DNA from: Cutibacterium porci
Lineage (GTDB): Bacteria > Actinomycetota > Actinomycetes > Propionibacteriales > Propionibacteriaceae
NCBI RefSeq assembly: GCF_009696315.1
Contig: NZ_VUMG01000002.1
Span: forward strand, 124,001-188,000
DNA length: 64,000 nt
Direction of reading: 5' to 3'
Part shown: positions 36,701-46,384 of the stretch, in pieces
How positions within the stretch are numbered: position 1 is the first letter of the stretch
Layout: the number at the start of each line of letters is the position of its first letter
Position numbers and translations under genes: made by a program
Notes under the pieces: model-generated
Told to the model about the DNA's origin: nothing
Database searches by the model: none
The model's input: the letters and a program-made list of their open reading frames with translations, nothing else

Positions 36701-36976
36701 GTCGTTGCTGATCCGGATCATCCGGGGGATGAGCTTGTCATCGATTGGAAGACGTCACCACCAGGCTCAGCGGATCCGCTTCAGCTATCCATCTATCGGC
36801 TGGCCTGGGCGCAAGCGAGAGGGATTGACCCTTCGAGGGTGCGTGCAGTCTTTCACCACGTGGGTGCAAACACGACTATTAGTGCCGAGCCTCTCTTAGA
36901 TGCAGACCACGTGGCTGATATTTTGGCGACGTCGTCGTCTGCAAACACGGCAGTGGAAGATACCTCTGAAGCGTGA
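33773..36976 (+). CDS. adnB: AdnB-type helicase-nuclease subunit
   Basis: A 1067-residue partner of AdnA. Its motor is intact: GAGTGKTTVMAAR near residues 41-53, FTNKATAEL, VVLLDEYQDTSSAQ near 272, GDPLQAIYEWRGAA, and TVHGAKGLEWPLV. The C-terminal nuclease has RGRLDAVVAD and LVIDWKTSPPG near 973-995, with later LQLSIYRLAW. I infer that this subunit does the ATP-driven unwinding, with AdnA mainly structural or regulatory and both nucleases cutting opposite strands. ATG 33773 overlaps the adnA stop. nudC follows after 36 bases but has its own -10 box. Confidence 0.9.
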   Translation: MTIVTGNAPIDGVDVAALLGIPISAEQERAIKAPLKPCVVIAGAGTGKTTVMAARVVWLVASGQVSPEEILGLTFTNKATAELSDRIEFNLTRAGLLEPDQPRPTVATYDSFAGTLVGDYGAWDGIDTGAHLITDARAYQLAAEIVAGLDKAPAAATHLGPRSIAQAIVELAGAMASHDASTTTVRKADARWRQMLFDAPTKRGGGRYADIDKWLSRVDEREELLDLVEAYQSLKKERGLVEFGDRMVQALHVVRHHRRVGEELRARYRVVLLDEYQDTSSAQADVLAALFSGPDSAHGMGHPVMAVGDPLQAIYEWRGAAASNILHFHRRFPDKDGAPAQVLSLATNRRCADQIINAANLASEELRNTLSSAMESDGDGRADCRAEVAVGKPLIAPKENRPGEVTVAAFPDWAQECHACADTVVEARERGIISHWSDAAILVRRNSDVADLYDALSARDIPVRFANLSGLLRLPDIAMVVAHLRLLVDRHDDAAMASLLAAPRFGLSTDDLATVYRRARVLAKARAEADGLDPNDVEAHLCDAVMEGRPYGHQRLQWVLQRMCAEIVEVDAHQSDSPDDLVLRIEAITGLIDDLAADDPHRSAARRDHLDALWNAIREARLSDATMTTAGIVAWLAAEEDIGAGLPRAATDDRDAVTISTVHGAKGLEWPLVMIPDMAQGVFPSTSSPDNFTSVAAVLPSFARGDASDISHPVSGSVADVQAYVAALKDDSQWAEARLAYVALTRAKERLIVSWHKWNPHRKSGLQPSHYADLLADMLGTSWPDFDERPDDDVEIGTPWPVIVEDMASGPSDHAYQPIDDPRQVDRVNAWRSDADALLKDARRRIDLQDEVPLPPRLTTSQMVRAHDNPQEFRDELRRPIPRRADRGAGIGTAFHEWVSQRLAPAEPTPLFDADEFEGLDAPRVSAEHDGADERALQSLRKAFEESRWADATVLATEKSFVMTIGQTVVRGRLDAVVADPDHPGDELVIDWKTSPPGSADPLQLSIYRLAWAQARGIDPSRVRAVFHHVGANTTISAEPLLDADHVADILATSSSANTAVEDTSEA

Positions 36977-37000
36977 TGATCAGATGGTACACAACGGGTT

Positions 37001-37006
37001 TAGAGT
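37001..37006 (+). promoter_or_regulatory. -10 box for leaderless nudC
   Basis: TAGAGT ends 6 bases before GTG 37013. Confidence 0.5.
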
Positions 37007-37012
37007 GGCGGC

Positions 37013-37909
37013 GTGAGTAGGATCAGCGATGTTCGGGTCGTCGGGCGACCGATAATAGACCGCTGCCATGCCGATCGGGACGATGAGAATGCAAATCGGG
37101 CTAGATGGAATGATCCGGCTGCTCGATTGTTGCTCATTGATGCTCACGACAGAGTCGTTATGGAAGACGGCCGGGTGGCTGCTGTTCCTACTGAGGGCGA
37201 GCGTGATGACCAGCGCGACCTATTACTCGGCGTTGTAGATGGTGTGCCATGGTTCGCCCGTCGCAGCAGCGAACTGCGGCCAGAGGCCCAGAGCTTGCGG
37301 ACGGTTGACCTCGTCCCCGTTGATCGCGAACTCGTCATGTCGGCGGTGGCTGCATTGGCTTGGCATGAGAGTAACCCCGTATGCCCGCGATGTGGGCAGC
37401 CTACCCGTATTGCCAGTGGTGGGCTGGTGCGGTATTGCTCTCGGGGGCACCACACGTTTCCTCGTACCGACCCCGCGATCATTACCGCGGTTCTTGATGA
37501 CGACGACCGCATTGTGCTTGCTCGCCAGCATTCCTGGGATTCGCATCGCAAATCAGTATTGGCAGGATTCATTGAAGCCGGAGAACCCGCAGAACATGCC
37601 GTCGTGCGTGAGGTTGCCGAAGAAACAAGCCTGACAATCACCTCGGCGTGCTACATAGGATCGCAGGCCTGGCCTTTCCCTCGGTCGCTCATGTTTGGCT
37701 ACGTAGCTCGGGGGATCGGAACCATTGATGTCGGCCACGACGAGCTAGCAGAGGCCGATTATTTCAGCCGCGAGGAAGTGTCTGATCAGGTCGACGCCGG
37801 GCATCTCCAGTTGCCGCCGTCTCTGTCCCTCGCGAGGGTTCTTATTGATGCGTGGCTAGAACAGCGACTTCCGGAGCCAGAAAGCGGTTTCGACTTTTCG
37901 ACGTGCTGA
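37013..37909 (+). CDS. nudC: NAD(H) pyrophosphatase NudC (Nudix)
   Basis: A 298-residue Nudix hydrolase of the NudC type, which splits NADH to NMNH and AMP and can remove NAD caps from RNA. The zinc region begins CPRCGQPT and continues with a modified second half (YCSRGHHTFPR), where Cys/His replace the second CxxC pair. The Nudix box is GFIEAGEPAEHAVVREVAEE, ending TSL, and the NudC specificity element SQAWPFPRSLMFGY follows, with Ala where Pro is usual. GTG 37013 is preceded by a -10 box and no Shine-Dalgarno. In mycobacteria nudC also lies between adnAB and uvrD2. Confidence 0.92.
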   Translation: MSRISDVRVVGRPIIDRCHADRDDENANRARWNDPAARLLLIDAHDRVVMEDGRVAAVPTEGERDDQRDLLLGVVDGVPWFARRSSELRPEAQSLRTVDLVPVDRELVMSAVAALAWHESNPVCPRCGQPTRIASGGLVRYCSRGHHTFPRTDPAIITAVLDDDDRIVLARQHSWDSHRKSVLAGFIEAGEPAEHAVVREVAEETSLTITSACYIGSQAWPFPRSLMFGYVARGIGTIDVGHDELAEADYFSREEVSDQVDAGHLQLPPSLSLARVLIDAWLEQRLPEPESGFDFSTC

Positions 37910-37944
37910 GGTAATTGTGCGATGGTAGTTGGGTTTCGGTGGCA

Positions 37945-39828
37945 TTAGCGGCTACGACTTTCCTCCCAACGTCGCTGAATTCCTGACCGTCGATCATTCC
38001 TTCGATCAATAGCGCGCTCAACCGATTCTTTGGTACCTATCACAGTGAGGTGCTCACGGGCACGCGTGATGGCGGTGTAGAACAACTCACGAGTGAGAAG
38101 GGGCGACTCAGGCGGTGGCAGGATTACTGTCACATCCGTGAACTGGCTACCTTGCGCTTTGTGAATCGTCATAGCCTGAAGGGGCTGCAACGATGGGATG
38201 AGCGAACAAGGCAATCGTCTGGGGGCTCCACCCGGGCCGGGTAAAGCTAGCGTGGGGACAGGCCTTGTCTCGACTATGACGCCGCAGTCACCGTTATTGA
38301 CTCCCAACTGCGGGAGGTTGTGCGTTACGATCGCGGTTTCCCCGAGAGTCCATCTGCCCTGGTTAATGCCAGGCAGCACGTCTGATAGCACGGCAACCAT
38401 GCGACGGGACCACTCGTCTACTCCATATGGCCCCTTTCGGTGGGCGCATAAGAGCCGGTGGGCGTCGACGAGTTTGAGTGCGTCGGCGTCAGCGTCGTTA
38501 GTGGCCAGTTCAAGCATGTGCGCTCCGGTGCGCATAATCACTTGTGCGACCGCCGGGAGATCGTCCATCCCGATATTTTCAGGGTCGGCGTCGATCCACG
38601 TAATACTGCGAGGACCGCGGTCCGTATTGCTGTCATCGACGGCAGGCTGATCACTTGATGCTGTGGCTGCCATGAGCACGTCCAGTGCAGCGCTGGTATC
38701 TCCCTCGCGTACCGCCTCTGATAGTTGTGCGATATCTCCTCGTGATCGGTGATTATGGGTGAGGATCGTGACAGGAAGTCGGGCTTGGAGGGTGTCAGCC
38801 GACGAGACGATATCTGCTAAGACACTACCGGCGTCCACTGAAACGAGCTGGCCTGGGTCGCCAACGAGGATGAGGCGAGTCCCAGGCCCGATTGCTGACA
38901 GCAGGCTCGCAGCAAGAGTCAGAGATAGCATCGACGCTTCGTCTACGACGACGACTCCAAATGGAAGTTTGTGCTGCCTGTCATACCCGAATGAGGTCCC
39001 CGGCCCTTGCCACTTCAACAGTGAATGGACGGTCGTTGCATCAGCAACAAGCGGTTTCACGGTGTCGGGCATCCGCTCGGACACATGAGAAACGGAGTCA
39101 CGCAAGCGCGCCGCCGCTTTCCCGCTTGGGGCCGCGAGGGCCACAGCCCCAAGGTGAGGATCTGCTTGCTGCAAAGCCGCCAAGAGGGCGCATACTGTGG
39201 TTGTCTTGCCGGTTCCGGGACCGCCGGCGACCACACTTATCCGGTGCGTAATTGCTGCGACGGCGGCATCAGCTTGGGCCGAGTCAAGGATGATTCCAGA
39301 TGCTGCTAAGGCACCACTGATGGTGGTAACAACATCAGCAGCACAGACCGCGCCTTGGTATGGCGGGTCTGCAGCGAGGGCAGCGAGATCGCGGGCGACG
39401 TCGTGCTCAGCCTGCCAATACTTTTCTAAGTAGACCAGGCCGCCGTCAAGCCGAGCTGGCAACTTGTTGAGCGGATCATCACGGCCAGCGATGACGGGAC
39501 TGGCCGCTAGCGTGGACAGCCATTCATGAGGATTCGGCCACTCTAATGCGGCGAATAAGGCCGCCTGGTCGCTTCCCTCGATGTCTGGAATTGCTGGATC
39601 AAGAACCTGACGACGGATGGCTTTTGCGATCTCGTGGGGATTCCAAAACACTGATCCGCGGCGGAGCTCACGGCATGACACAGCGATCGCGAGGTTGACG
39701 TCACCATTCGTCTCGCCACCGATGCGACATACCAGATTCGCTAGGTGAATATCGCTGGCTTCGAGAACTCCGGCTCGGGCAAAAGGCTCGAGTCGGTCGC
39801 CTGCCCCCACTGGAATGATGTCAGTCAT
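37945..39828 (-). CDS. recD: Exodeoxyribonuclease V alpha subunit RecD
   Basis: A 627-residue SF1B helicase, the 5'-3' motor of RecBCD. Walker A is VVAGGPGTGKTTTVCALLAA near residue 200, followed by APSGKAAARL, VVVDEASMLSL, LILVGDPGQL and, near the end, MTIHKAQGSQFTDVTVIL and LFYTAITRAREHL. ATG 39828 overlaps the end of recB by 8 bases; the longer frame reading into recB is ignored. The gene order on this strand is recC-recB-recD with overlapping ends, so the three subunits should be made together. It converges on nudC with 35 bases between the stops. Confidence 0.93.
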   Translation of the reverse strand: MTDIIPVGAGDRLEPFARAGVLEASDIHLANLVCRIGGETNGDVNLAIAVSCRELRRGSVFWNPHEIAKAIRRQVLDPAIPDIEGSDQAALFAALEWPNPHEWLSTLAASPVIAGRDDPLNKLPARLDGGLVYLEKYWQAEHDVARDLAALAADPPYQGAVCAADVVTTISGALAASGIILDSAQADAAVAAITHRISVVAGGPGTGKTTTVCALLAALQQADPHLGAVALAAPSGKAAARLRDSVSHVSERMPDTVKPLVADATTVHSLLKWQGPGTSFGYDRQHKLPFGVVVVDEASMLSLTLAASLLSAIGPGTRLILVGDPGQLVSVDAGSVLADIVSSADTLQARLPVTILTHNHRSRGDIAQLSEAVREGDTSAALDVLMAATASSDQPAVDDSNTDRGPRSITWIDADPENIGMDDLPAVAQVIMRTGAHMLELATNDADADALKLVDAHRLLCAHRKGPYGVDEWSRRMVAVLSDVLPGINQGRWTLGETAIVTHNLPQLGVNNGDCGVIVETRPVPTLALPGPGGAPRRLPCSLIPSLQPLQAMTIHKAQGSQFTDVTVILPPPESPLLTRELFYTAITRAREHLTVIGTKESVERAIDRRNDRRSGIQRRWEESRSR

Positions 39829-42800
39829 GGATGCCTCCCAACAGCTCACTGATCGCCTCAATGAGTTCAGGCTTCGGATGCCAGGTAAAGACTCCGTCGG
39901 GCATGTGGCCGTCGGATGCCGGGAGACCAGCCATACCTCGAACAAAAAGATAGCCAATGGGGCCGAGGTGGGTTGCCGGGTCGTATCCGGACAGGTTTGA
40001 CGCCAGGAATCGATGCAAGGCTGCTGAGTACAACAGTCCCTGAAGTGGGTAATGAGAACTGAACATCATCGCTCTCATTGTGCGCGTGTCGTACATATGA
40101 GGGCTGAGCTTTGACATCCCAGGAATCCGGTTCGTCTTGTAATCGACAATGACATGGCGACCATCTGGGCGCCGCAGTACCGCGTCGATCGAACCCGTGA
40201 GGAAGCCGCGTAAAGCCTGGTCAGTATTGGGAATATGAGCCAATATTTCGCCGTAGCCAGCAATGGGGTCGTCTGGTGGTACCAAACTCGGATCGCGGAG
40301 GAGGGAGGCTAGATCTGTGACAGTTGACGACCGTCCCGATTGCGACATGGCAAGTTCGAAATTCATCTCGGCGAGCCGATGTGCCGGCGGAAAATCTGCC
40401 AATGTCATGCCGGGAGCCAACATACCAAGATCGCTATGGAGAACCTGCTCTAAGCCGGCCGCGAGCTCGGCTGGCGGGACGTCTGGCATCGGCCATGTCC
40501 GAAGAGTTTTCCGGGTGATTGCCAAGACTTCGGCAGAAAGATCTGTCGCTGCAGTATCGACGTACTCAAGCACGGCGTGAACCAGGGTGCCGAACGATGT
40601 TCCGCCGGGGAGACCACACAGGCCAGTGGCACTGTCGTCGATGCTCTCGTCATCTACGGGCTCGTCGGTGAGAGCATTCGTCAATGTCGGCATGGCTGCG
40701 TGGAGGTCGGCCGTCAATGCTGAATATGACGTGTGGACAAACGCGGTGTCAATCGGCCGGTTGAGCGTGCGAGCGTTGACGCGGGAACTACGTTGAGTGC
40801 TGATTGTCCGGGTGAGGCTCCTTTGGTTAGCTGGTGCTATTGCGGTCGCAATCGGTCCAGAATTGAGCCAGGCGAGGGTCACCGGATCTGTGCTGGCATT
40901 GCCCGTGCCAAGCTCGCCCGTCGCGCGGTTCATTTCGATGAGGCGTTGGAAGGCGGACCATCGGTGTCGTCGACGGCAGGGAGACCACCACAGCCGCACG
41001 GCAGACCGGGCACGGGTCAAAGCGACGTATAGCAGGCGAAGGTCTTCTCCTTGTTCGTCCTCATTGTGGCTGTTGACTGCTATGGAACGGTCAGGCCCGT
41101 GTGAATTGATGTCCAGCACACGCCGTTGACCGTCATGCCACACGACCGGACCGCGGATGGCGTCTTTCGGCTTCCTCCCGGTGGCGATGTCAGGCAGTAG
41201 TACGACTGGGAATCCGAGTCCTTTCGCCTCATGGATGGTCATGATGGTGACGGCCTGGTGGTCACTATCTAGGCGACGGGGATCGTCATTTCCGGTCAGT
41301 TGCTGTTGCTCGCGGATCCACGCAGCGGTTGCCGTCGCCGTCCATTGTGCTTGACATGCCGCAATGTGCGCTTCTTGCGCAACCTGACGTAGATCGGTGA
41401 TGTATCGCTCACCGCCCACCATGCTTACCAGACGGGCTAACGCATCTGGGCGGTGAAGGGCGGCTTCAACGGTTCCCCATACTCCCGTGACCGTCCAGGT
41501 ACTCGACCAACGGGCTAGGTCAATCGCCACGTCAGAGCGCACGCGTGAATCCGGTGCGGCCAAATCGGCTGGGGTTGCACCGATGAGGTCAGATAGGCAC
41601 AGTCTGGTTCTCAGCCGCTCATCAGTATTGTCGAGGGCTTCAAGTAGCGTCATAAGGTCTTCGGCAGCCTGAGACGACCACACTGATGAGGCACCAGAAA
41701 ACACTGCGGGCTGGTGGGCCCGCGATAGCGCTGTCGCAAGCTCGGCGCCCCTGCGACGTTTTCGTACCAGTATCGCGATGTCGTTGGGGTGAAGCGGCCT
41801 GACCCCATGGGTGCCATCGTCAATGACCGTGCCTCCCTCAAGCATCATGATGACCTGGTTGACGAGGTCTTCAGTGACGAGTTGATCGGACAGTGTCGTA
41901 TCTAGCTGAGCGTTAGCAGGAGCTTCGAGACAGCGAATTTGGAAAGGCTGAGACCAGGAGTAGCGCGGCCCATCAGTAGCCGATGTTGTGATTCGGGATG
42001 TCGAATGATGTGCCGTTACCGGCTCCATTGAGATACCATGCCCCAATTGAGCATTGCCGAAAAGGCTGTTGATGGCCTCGACGATAGGGGCATCAGCACG
42101 ATAATTGACGTCGAGATGAAAGACATGGTTGACCGATTGAGCCGCTTCCTGATAGGCGTGGACGTCGGCCCCTCGAAAGGCGTAAATCGACTGCTTTGGA
42201 TCTCCGATAAGCCAAAGATTGCTGTGGTTATGAAAAGCTAAGCGCAGTATCTCCCATTGCAAGGGATCAGTGTCTTGGAATTCGTCAACCATGACGAGTC
42301 CAAACCGGTGAGCGAGAGTCTGGCACGCTAGAGGGCCACGGTAGGGGTCGCGAAGGGCCGCAACAAGGTCGCCAATGAGGTCGTCAAAGGTATGGACCGA
42401 CCGCAATCGGGAGCGTTGTCGAACGTCTTCCCGTATTGATCGAGCCCACTCGATATCTTGTGTCGGGATATCTTGTTTCGGGGTCTGCGCATCCTCGTCG
42501 GAGGAGAGTGGAACCTCGCCGAATTTCACCGCAACATCCCACGAAAGCTGGCGCTTTTCATGTACCGAGGGCGGTCGATCGGAGTTGACATACTGGGCTA
42601 GGTAATGGTCATCGGAGACTTCGGTTACTAAGGGCGTGAGATCCGTCACGAGTGCTGAGGATGGATCGTGATCTGATAACACGCCTAATTCCACAAGCAT
42701 CCTAGACGCGAATTCATGGGTCGTGGTGATTATTGCTCTATCGAAAGCATCGAGAGCAACGTCCACTCGTTTCAATCCTTGTGGGCCAAGTTCGATAAGC

Positions 42801-43072
42801 GACTTGTCAAAACTGTCAGAAGGATCTCGTGATCCTGCGAGTAGCTGACGGGTGTCGACAAGGCGTTCGTAAACCCGGCCGCGCAATTCTTGGGCAGCTG
42901 AGCGGTTAAACGTCACTAAGAGAAGATTCTCAATATGCACCATCCCGGTTGCGATGGCTTTTGCGCACACCGCTGAGATCGTCCATGTCTTTCCAGTTCC
43001 GGCGCTTGCTGCCAGTAGGACGGTTCCTTGTGGCAGGGGTTGAGTGATGTCAAAGGGGATGTCGGTGGTCAT
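39821..43072 (-). CDS. recB: Exodeoxyribonuclease V beta subunit RecB
   Basis: A 1083-residue helicase-nuclease. Motor motifs: LLAASAGTGKTWTI near residues 17-30, VTFNRSAAQELRGRV, MVDEFQDTDPLQW near 265, GDPKQSIYAFRGAD, MTIHEAKGLGFPVVLLPD and LYVALTRARSA. The C-terminal nuclease domain has GSIDAVLRRPDG near 960 and VIVDYKTNRI near 978, then HYPLQGLLYSAALHRF, the QxxxY helix of RecB nucleases. ATG 43072 follows GGGAGG by about 6 bases and overlaps the recC stop (ATGA). Shorter than the E. coli protein (1180 residues) but all active-site elements are visible. Confidence 0.95.
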   Translation of the reverse strand: MTTDIPFDITQPLPQGTVLLAASAGTGKTWTISAVCAKAIATGMVHIENLLLVTFNRSAAQELRGRVYERLVDTRQLLAGSRDPSDSFDKSLIELGPQGLKRVDVALDAFDRAIITTTHEFASRMLVELGVLSDHDPSSALVTDLTPLVTEVSDDHYLAQYVNSDRPPSVHEKRQLSWDVAVKFGEVPLSSDEDAQTPKQDIPTQDIEWARSIREDVRQRSRLRSVHTFDDLIGDLVAALRDPYRGPLACQTLAHRFGLVMVDEFQDTDPLQWEILRLAFHNHSNLWLIGDPKQSIYAFRGADVHAYQEAAQSVNHVFHLDVNYRADAPIVEAINSLFGNAQLGHGISMEPVTAHHSTSRITTSATDGPRYSWSQPFQIRCLEAPANAQLDTTLSDQLVTEDLVNQVIMMLEGGTVIDDGTHGVRPLHPNDIAILVRKRRRGAELATALSRAHQPAVFSGASSVWSSQAAEDLMTLLEALDNTDERLRTRLCLSDLIGATPADLAAPDSRVRSDVAIDLARWSSTWTVTGVWGTVEAALHRPDALARLVSMVGGERYITDLRQVAQEAHIAACQAQWTATATAAWIREQQQLTGNDDPRRLDSDHQAVTIMTIHEAKGLGFPVVLLPDIATGRKPKDAIRGPVVWHDGQRRVLDINSHGPDRSIAVNSHNEDEQGEDLRLLYVALTRARSAVRLWWSPCRRRHRWSAFQRLIEMNRATGELGTGNASTDPVTLAWLNSGPIATAIAPANQRSLTRTISTQRSSRVNARTLNRPIDTAFVHTSYSALTADLHAAMPTLTNALTDEPVDDESIDDSATGLCGLPGGTSFGTLVHAVLEYVDTAATDLSAEVLAITRKTLRTWPMPDVPPAELAAGLEQVLHSDLGMLAPGMTLADFPPAHRLAEMNFELAMSQSGRSSTVTDLASLLRDPSLVPPDDPIAGYGEILAHIPNTDQALRGFLTGSIDAVLRRPDGRHVIVDYKTNRIPGMSKLSPHMYDTRTMRAMMFSSHYPLQGLLYSAALHRFLASNLSGYDPATHLGPIGYLFVRGMAGLPASDGHMPDGVFTWHPKPELIEAISELLGGIHD

Positions 43073-46000
43073 GCCATCCTCCCCAGATGTGGAAACTGTT
43101 CCATGGTGGGTTGTGAGAGGCCAGTGTGACGAGATGCTTGAATAATCGGGTTGAATAGCCATCCGGCAAGGTCTTCCAGAGTGGTGCCACGATCACGGCA
43201 GCAGGCTATGAGTTCGTCGACATCGGGTCCCAAAAATGCTGCCCAGTTTGAATCTCGTTCCCTCGACCACTGTACCTGGAGAGGGCTGTCTCCGGTCCAA
43301 TAGTTAGTACGTGCCATGGGCGATAACCCGACGAGAGCATGCGCTAGTTTCACGGGAAGTGGAATGAGTTGTTGGTTGCTCCACCACGCGAGTCTGGTGA
43401 GGCCGGCCAGGATGTCGCGGGCCTGGTCAGGGGCTGGGGCGGCCAGATGCGTAACGCCGTCACTGGACACGAGTGCTCCGAACCATCCGACGTCGTCAGT
43501 CGCTATGGCCACAGCCAATAGATTGACCCACAGATCGAGGAGTGGCTTGGCATTCGCCCGCGTCGCGACGGCGTGGACAATGCGATGTCCCCTCACACCA
43601 ATGCGCCCGTGCATATGAATGGGGTGAGTCGGATCGACAATGAGCCCGTCAGGCCACAGCAAGTGAGGGCAGTTACCTTCAACAAGGTCGAGGGCAATTT
43701 CGATGAACTGTTCATCCTGCTCGCCTCGGAGCTGAGTAGCCGTCTGAGAAATCTGCACGGAGCTTTCAGCCAACGAGGTGACGATGGATTGGCCCAAATG
43801 TCCAGGAGCGGCAGAGCCTCGTAGCCGCTCTGCACTGATGGCATCATCTGGCAAAGAGCCGTGTTCTAGGTCAGCCAGTATACGGGAACGTATCCAGTAC
43901 TTGTCCAATGCACTTGGCGAAAGTGGTAAGTCGCTCGGAAAATCGGAAAGCCGGTCGTTGACTGGTGCGCCGACACGAGCTCGCAACAGAGTCCGTGCTG
44001 GGTGAGACAGGGCGAGAGCGAGATCAGTTGGGGACATCCGGGGATCGGGGAGCTCTGTTACCGGCGGCAACACGACGCGATCAGGTCGAGGTTGTGATCC
44101 AGGATGACAGCGTGCCGCTGCGGCGGCGGCCTCGTCGAATCCAGTCCAAGCAGTCTCGGTGAAGTCACAGGACTTATCGGCGGAGAATGGTTGCAAACCG
44201 TGAACGATGTGACGTGGTGTTGCCGAGCGTGCGTCTAGAGCGTGGGCGAGGGTTGTTGTGAATGGGCCCGCCAGTACCGGAAGGTCATTGACAGGGTTAC
44301 GAGTCTGCCTGACAACGACGAGGAGGGTCTTGGCCGACAGGGCAACGTCGAGTAGGTCCTGCCGTGCTTGAGCAGTCGGGTCGAGGCTATCGTCTCGCAG
44401 TCCATGAAGGGGGTTTGCGTAGACGACATCGTGGTCGGGGTCAACGATAATGACGACCTCGTGATCGACAGGGGAGAGTTCCCCCGGGTGGCACACTTGA
44501 ATAGAGCCATCAAACCAGCTGTACCGGCCGTGAAAGGTGCCTGAGAGCCAGACAAGTAGATCGATAATCTCGTGGCGATCAAACTCTCTGTCTTCTGCGA
44601 CGCCTTCCAAGCGTGTCAGCAGGGCGAGGGTGTCAAGCGCTGATCGAGGGGAGTCTGCGGGAGCGGCCGTGAGGTTGTCAATGATCTCGCTTATCCGACG
44701 ACTCCAGGTGGCGATCGGTGCCGGTGCTGTGGTGTCGAGGATCGTCTTGCGCATACGGGATACAAGCTCAGCGAGTTTCCCGACGAGTGGGATGGTTGTT
44801 GACCCAACGTCAGTAATCGGCGTGACCGTGCCCAGATGAGTTGGTGGGGTAGATGACATCGCGATGGCCAGCAGCATCCGTTCAACACCGGCTAGCCACG
44901 TCGACTGCCTAATCCGCCCAAGCCCTGCCTGCTCTCGTGCAGCAGAGTCGATTCCCCACCGGATGTCGGCCTGGCTTACTAGCTGTTCAATTGATTCCAG
45001 ATCGTTATCGGAGAATCCGAATCGTGCACGTACCGCAGGCATGGCGCACAGGTGAAGTAAGTCTTGTGCTGTGGCACGTGACGACACTAATCCCAAGATG
45101 GTCGTCACGGCTTCGGTGACGGGATTGGCATGTTCGCGTGACTCGGGGGTCGTAAACCGTAACTGATGTGCGGGGTGGTCTGTATCTGCCACTGTCGCAG
45201 CAGAAAGAAGGTGGGCGGTATCTTCTCCTCCACAACATACGACGACGATGTCTCTAGGCTCGAGAGCTGGGTAGTCGGCAAGGGTGGCGCACACGACATC
45301 GCGCACGACTTCGGCTTGGCGATCAGCCCCGTAGCAGTCATGGAATTCGACTGGGGGCAGCTGCGCGTGGTGGGTATGTGCGTCGTCCTCAACGGGGGGG
45401 ATCGACGACGATGTCCACCGCATGGTCGTAGCGGAGCGCGCACGATCAAAGGTTCGCCACGGATCGGTCTTATGAAGGTTGTGATCGAGATGGACGATCG
45501 TGACGTCGCGCGAAGTGGACAGTGCCTCGGCTAAGTTGACGTCGTGGTGAGTCATGGCCGTCGATGAAAACCACACGATTGGAGGCTCAGGGCGTTCGTC
45601 ACTACATATTGCGTCGACGAGAAGCCGATGTCGGCTCACGGGGTCAGGGACATGGCAGTCTTCGGCGAGAAGTGCGCGCCATAGCGGAGCCCACCATGCG
45701 CGGGCGGGATCTAGCGGGTTTCCTGCCGAGTCTGTGTCGCATGGATGAGATGTGGCGTCTGGCCCGTCGGCCCAAGCGCTCAAAACATCGTGGCAGTCGC
45801 GAGTGAGCGCGTAGATCGCATCTGCGGCTTGCCGTGCAGTTGTCCAGGATGCGCGCGGCACTCCTAGACAACGACTAGCTTCCAGATGGGCAGAAACGAC
45901 CTCGAAGCCGGGGGAATCGGTTTCGATAAGGAGAGCGATTCGCAGGGCGAGAGGACCGGGCTGCCACGGGTCAGTGTCCCGATCAATACCTAATAGATCG

Positions 46001-46221
46001 TCCTCGAGTCGTGCTCGTAAACCTTGCGTAGTCGTGATCTGGATACCGGCGGCGACTCCGTGGCGTCGGGCAAGGGATTGGAGCAGAGCACGGGCCTGAG
46101 CATAATTGGGGGTGACCAGAATCGGTCGGATGAATGGATCGGTGGCGGGCTCGGACAAGGCAGTGACGACGGCGTCACTGACGTCGCGCCAGGAATAAGC
46201 GACTCTCACTGCACCTGTCAT
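43069..46221 (-). CDS. recC: Exodeoxyribonuclease V gamma subunit RecC
   Basis: A 1050-residue protein in the expected position ahead of recB. RecC is an inactivated SF1 helicase fold that recognises Chi and clamps the DNA. Recognisable blocks include FIRPILVTPNYAQARALLQS near the N-terminus, a TTQGLRARLEDDLLG element, LEPRDIVVVCCGG near 330, RHEIIDLLVWL, and ELSPVDHEVVIIVDPDHDVV. No functional Walker A is present, as expected. ATG 46221 follows AGGAGG with a 7-base spacer, the strongest ribosome binding site of the operon, so this is the first gene. recC leads recB by an ATGA overlap. Confidence 0.9.
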   Translation of the reverse strand: MTGAVRVAYSWRDVSDAVVTALSEPATDPFIRPILVTPNYAQARALLQSLARRHGVAAGIQITTTQGLRARLEDDLLGIDRDTDPWQPGPLALRIALLIETDSPGFEVVSAHLEASRCLGVPRASWTTARQAADAIYALTRDCHDVLSAWADGPDATSHPCDTDSAGNPLDPARAWWAPLWRALLAEDCHVPDPVSRHRLLVDAICSDERPEPPIVWFSSTAMTHHDVNLAEALSTSRDVTIVHLDHNLHKTDPWRTFDRARSATTMRWTSSSIPPVEDDAHTHHAQLPPVEFHDCYGADRQAEVVRDVVCATLADYPALEPRDIVVVCCGGEDTAHLLSAATVADTDHPAHQLRFTTPESREHANPVTEAVTTILGLVSSRATAQDLLHLCAMPAVRARFGFSDNDLESIEQLVSQADIRWGIDSAAREQAGLGRIRQSTWLAGVERMLLAIAMSSTPPTHLGTVTPITDVGSTTIPLVGKLAELVSRMRKTILDTTAPAPIATWSRRISEIIDNLTAAPADSPRSALDTLALLTRLEGVAEDREFDRHEIIDLLVWLSGTFHGRYSWFDGSIQVCHPGELSPVDHEVVIIVDPDHDVVYANPLHGLRDDSLDPTAQARQDLLDVALSAKTLLVVVRQTRNPVNDLPVLAGPFTTTLAHALDARSATPRHIVHGLQPFSADKSCDFTETAWTGFDEAAAAAARCHPGSQPRPDRVVLPPVTELPDPRMSPTDLALALSHPARTLLRARVGAPVNDRLSDFPSDLPLSPSALDKYWIRSRILADLEHGSLPDDAISAERLRGSAAPGHLGQSIVTSLAESSVQISQTATQLRGEQDEQFIEIALDLVEGNCPHLLWPDGLIVDPTHPIHMHGRIGVRGHRIVHAVATRANAKPLLDLWVNLLAVAIATDDVGWFGALVSSDGVTHLAAPAPDQARDILAGLTRLAWWSNQQLIPLPVKLAHALVGLSPMARTNYWTGDSPLQVQWSRERDSNWAAFLGPDVDELIACCRDRGTTLEDLAGWLFNPIIQASRHTGLSQPTMEQFPHLGRMA

Positions 46222-46371
46222 CGACGCACCTCCTCGTGATAGCGCCCGGCTACTTGCCGAACTGATTGGTCAGTTTATGTGTCGGTCATGACATACCGAC
46301 GCCGCAGATGTGTAACAGAGGCAGAACACTCACGAAGAACGCAGCAATATGTTGCTGTCGGCCATGCCCCT

Positions 46372-46377
46372 TATGGT
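46372..46377 (+). promoter_or_regulatory. Possible -10 box for leaderless uvrD2
   Basis: TATGGT ends 7 bases before GTG 46385. Confidence 0.4.
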
Positions 46378-46384
46378 GATCGCT

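Noticed and set aside
35366-36721. Two minus-strand frames of 131 and 201 codons
   Set aside because: Antisense shadows of adnB; no motifs and no start signals.
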